Below, in pieces: positions 51,575-53,113 of a DNA stretch of 53,113 nucleotides (positions are counted from its first letter, which is position 1; every line of letters begins with the position of its first letter). Source of the DNA: Deltaproteobacteria bacterium (GTDB taxonomy: Bacteria; Desulfobacterota; Desulfobacteria; Desulfobacterales; Desulfobacteraceae). The notes under the pieces are model-generated. The model was given only the letters and a program-made list of their open reading frames with translations, was not told the origin of the DNA and did not search any database. A program made the position numbers and the translations under genes. Location of the stretch: positions 1 through 53,113 of the forward strand of contig JAADHV010000100.1 in assembly GCA_013151635.1 (NCBI GenBank), in the 5' to 3' direction.

Positions 51575-52617
51575 TGAAAGCCCCGGTTATTGCAGTTGCC
51601 TTAAGTGGCGGAGTTGACTCCCTTGTTTCTGGATATCTGTTAAAACAGAAGTACAAAAATGTCTTCGGACTTCATTTTACAACCGGATATGAAAAAGACC
51701 CTACAGATGTAGCCATGCTTGAAAAACAGCTCGGGTTCCCTGTCACATGTATTGATCTTTCAAAAAATTTTGAAAAAAAAGTGATTCGATATTTTATTAA
51801 CACCTATCTTGAAGGGAAAACCCCAAATCCCTGCATTATCTGCAATAAAGAAATAAAATTCGGCGAACTTTTAAAACATGCCCAAAACATGGGGGCCGAT
51901 TTTCTGGCTACTGGCCATTATGCCACCATTGTTAATCCGGTTTTTTCCCCGGACAAAAAAATTTCCCATTGCTATCTTGAAAAAGGAATTGATCCGCTAA
52001 AAGACCAGAGTTATTTCCTGTCTCTGCTGTCCTGCAACCAGCTTGGAAAAATTATTTTTCCGCTGGCAGGCATGGTAAAAAAAGACGTTAAAAAATTTGC
52101 AAGGTCAAAGCAGATTGCTCCTGTTCACCCAAGTGAAAGCCAGGACATCTGTTTTATACACGATAAGAATTTTTCCTCTTTTATTTTAAAAAAGCAGGGG
52201 GCTGTCCCTGAGCCGGGCAATATTGTGGATTTAACCGGAAAAACAGTCGGCCATCACAAAGGGCTTCATAAATTTACAATCGGACAAAGACGCGGCATAG
52301 ACTGTCCCGCAGGCCAGCCTTATTATGTTAAGCGAATTGATATAAAAAACAACACCCTGGAAGTGTGCTTTAAAAAAGATCTGGCCAAAAAAAAATTTAC
52401 AATCGACCAGATTAATTGGAATTTTTCAAATCAGAAAACCTTCCGGGATATTATAACTAAAATCAGGTACAGCCACAAAGGCGCTGCGTCAACACTTACA
52501 TTTAAATGGCCTTTGGGAGAAGTTGTATTTGACGAACCCCAGGACGCGATCACTCCGGGACAGGCAGCAGTATTTTATAAGAACGACAGGGTCCTGGGAG
52601 CCGGCATTATTCAATGA
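51574..52617 (+). CDS. mnmA: tRNA-specific 2-thiouridylase MnmA
   Basis: This 347-residue enzyme thiolates U34 of Lys, Glu and Gln tRNAs. The ATP pyrophosphatase loop is ALSGGVDS near the N terminus; catalytic cysteines are in NPCIICNKEIKFG and SQDICFI. ATGHYATI, DQSYFL and IGQRRGI are also typical. The ATG at 51574 overlaps the ferredoxin stop; a longer in-frame start 19 codons upstream is within the ferredoxin gene and is rejected. It is followed, with a 4-bp overlap, by mtaB, another tRNA sulfur-modification gene. Confidence 0.95.
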   Translation: MKAPVIAVALSGGVDSLVSGYLLKQKYKNVFGLHFTTGYEKDPTDVAMLEKQLGFPVTCIDLSKNFEKKVIRYFINTYLEGKTPNPCIICNKEIKFGELLKHAQNMGADFLATGHYATIVNPVFSPDKKISHCYLEKGIDPLKDQSYFLSLLSCNQLGKIIFPLAGMVKKDVKKFARSKQIAPVHPSESQDICFIHDKNFSSFILKKQGAVPEPGNIVDLTGKTVGHHKGLHKFTIGQRRGIDCPAGQPYYVKRIDIKNNTLEVCFKKDLAKKKFTIDQINWNFSNQKTFRDIITKIRYSHKGAASTLTFKWPLGEVVFDEPQDAITPGQAAVFYKNDRVLGAGIIQ

Positions 52618-53113
52618 AAAAATTTTATATAGAAACACTGGGATGCAAAGTCAATCAATACGAAAGCGACGGCATTGCATTTGGCCTTGAGAAACAAGGC
52701 TGGGTAAAAGGTAAAAAAAACAAAAAAGCAGATGTTTTTATAATTAACACCTGTGCTGTCACATCAAAGGCAAGTATGCAGTCAAGACAGGTCATTCGTA
52801 AAATCATCCGGGAAAACCCGGATGCAAAAGTCATTGTCACAGGATGTCATGCCCAGACAGAACCTGAACAAATAAAAAAAATAGACCGGATTGATGAGTC
52901 AGGCCTGATTATCTGCAATAAAGACAAGACCAGGATCGCAAATCATATTAACTTAATCTGCAATAACAACTCCTCCCTGGAATTTAAAAAGACGGCTCAA
53001 GGCAAGGCAGATACTTTCCCTGGGTTTGATCACGCCGTAAAAGGTGCGATGACAAGGGCATACCTGAAAATACAGGATGGATGTAATGCTTTTTGCACCT
53101 ATTGTATTGTCCC
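52614..53113 (+). CDS. mtaB: tRNA t6A37 methylthiotransferase MtaB (3' end outside window)
   Basis: The first 166 residues of a MiaB/MtaB-family radical SAM enzyme are present. TLGCKVNQYESDGI is the MtaB (YqeV) version of the N-terminal UPF0004 motif, with Cys11, Cys47 (NTCAVT) and Cys78 (TGCHAQ) as auxiliary cluster ligands. The radical SAM CxxxCxxC motif begins in DGCNAFCTYC just before the window ends. MtaB adds a methylthio group to threonylcarbamoyladenosine 37. It overlaps the mnmA stop (ATGA), so the operon links two tRNA thiolation steps. Confidence 0.92.
   Translation, partial: MKKFYIETLGCKVNQYESDGIAFGLEKQGWVKGKKNKKADVFIINTCAVTSKASMQSRQVIRKIIRENPDAKVIVTGCHAQTEPEQIKKIDRIDESGLIICNKDKTRIANHINLICNNNSSLEFKKTAQGKADTFPGFDHAVKGAMTRAYLKIQDGCNAFCTYCIV

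Noticed and set aside
1-53113. tRNA, rRNA, CRISPR arrays and complete insertion sequences
   Set aside because: No cloverleaf-like segments, regular repeat-spacer arrays or transposase genes with terminal repeats were found by reading; a dedicated scan was not possible.

Overview
The window looks like a chromosomal segment of a sulfate-reducing bacterium of the Desulfobacterota (former Deltaproteobacteria), most like Desulfobacteraceae. The signs are a Qmo/Hdr-type redox cluster with TusA and DsrE proteins, tungsten/molybdenum aldehyde oxidoreductase genes, two sigma-54 activators, an EF-G of the mitochondrial EF-G1/spdEFG1 type, and AT-leaning DNA with good Shine-Dalgarno sites. This placement comes from gene content only. 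No rRNA, tRNA or CRISPR was seen.

Layout. 1-1.3 kb is an accessory patch: the tail of a BtrH/DUF4872-like gene, a HicAB toxin-antitoxin pair and a C-terminal remnant of an integron-type tyrosine recombinase. 1.2-4.1 kb (minus strand) holds an aldehyde ferredoxin oxidoreductase broken by a 5-bp tandem duplication, then an iron-dependent alcohol dehydrogenase. 4.2-8.6 kb (minus) is an OpuC-type osmoprotectant ABC transporter; one permease carries a zinc ribbon and extra membrane segments. 8.9-11.5 kb is an RpiR regulator plus glucose-6-phosphate isomerase, convergent with fabH; a Na/Ca exchanger follows. 13.7-15.2 kb is a receiver protein and a sigma-54 activator behind a sigma-54-type promoter. 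15.3-20.3 kb is a complete branched-chain amino acid-type ABC operon (livKHMGF).

20.3-30 kb is the most interesting region. A sigma-54 activator with a cysteine-rich PAS domain (minus strand) faces a thioredoxin, a small Cys-rich protein and an operon of TusA, MvhD-like, QmoA/HdrA-like, HdrA/QmoB-like, winged-helix, QmoC-like, DsrE, DsrE2-like and FmdB-like genes. GTAAC/GTTAC repeats lie upstream of the regulator, the thioredoxin and the tusA operon. Sigma-54 -24/-12 elements lie about 130-140 bp downstream of the repeats in the last two cases. I read this as one regulon for a membrane-linked, persulfide- or thiol-coupled electron transfer system; that function is inference.

30-38.2 kb is a self-contained glycine cleavage and lipoate unit: lpd (divergent), an Lrp/AsnC regulator, gcvT, gcvH, gcvPA, gcvPB, lipB and lipA. 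The lrp promoter sits between two copies of an AT-rich palindrome. 38.2-45.7 kb (minus) is housekeeping: rsmG, ileS, lspA, lgt, holA and pyk. 45.9-48.7 kb is fusA and an unrecognised P-loop protein. 48.8-51 kb is an acyltransferase-alpha/beta hydrolase fusion. 51.1 kb to the end is a NIL-domain ferredoxin, mnmA and the start of mtaB, in one operon.
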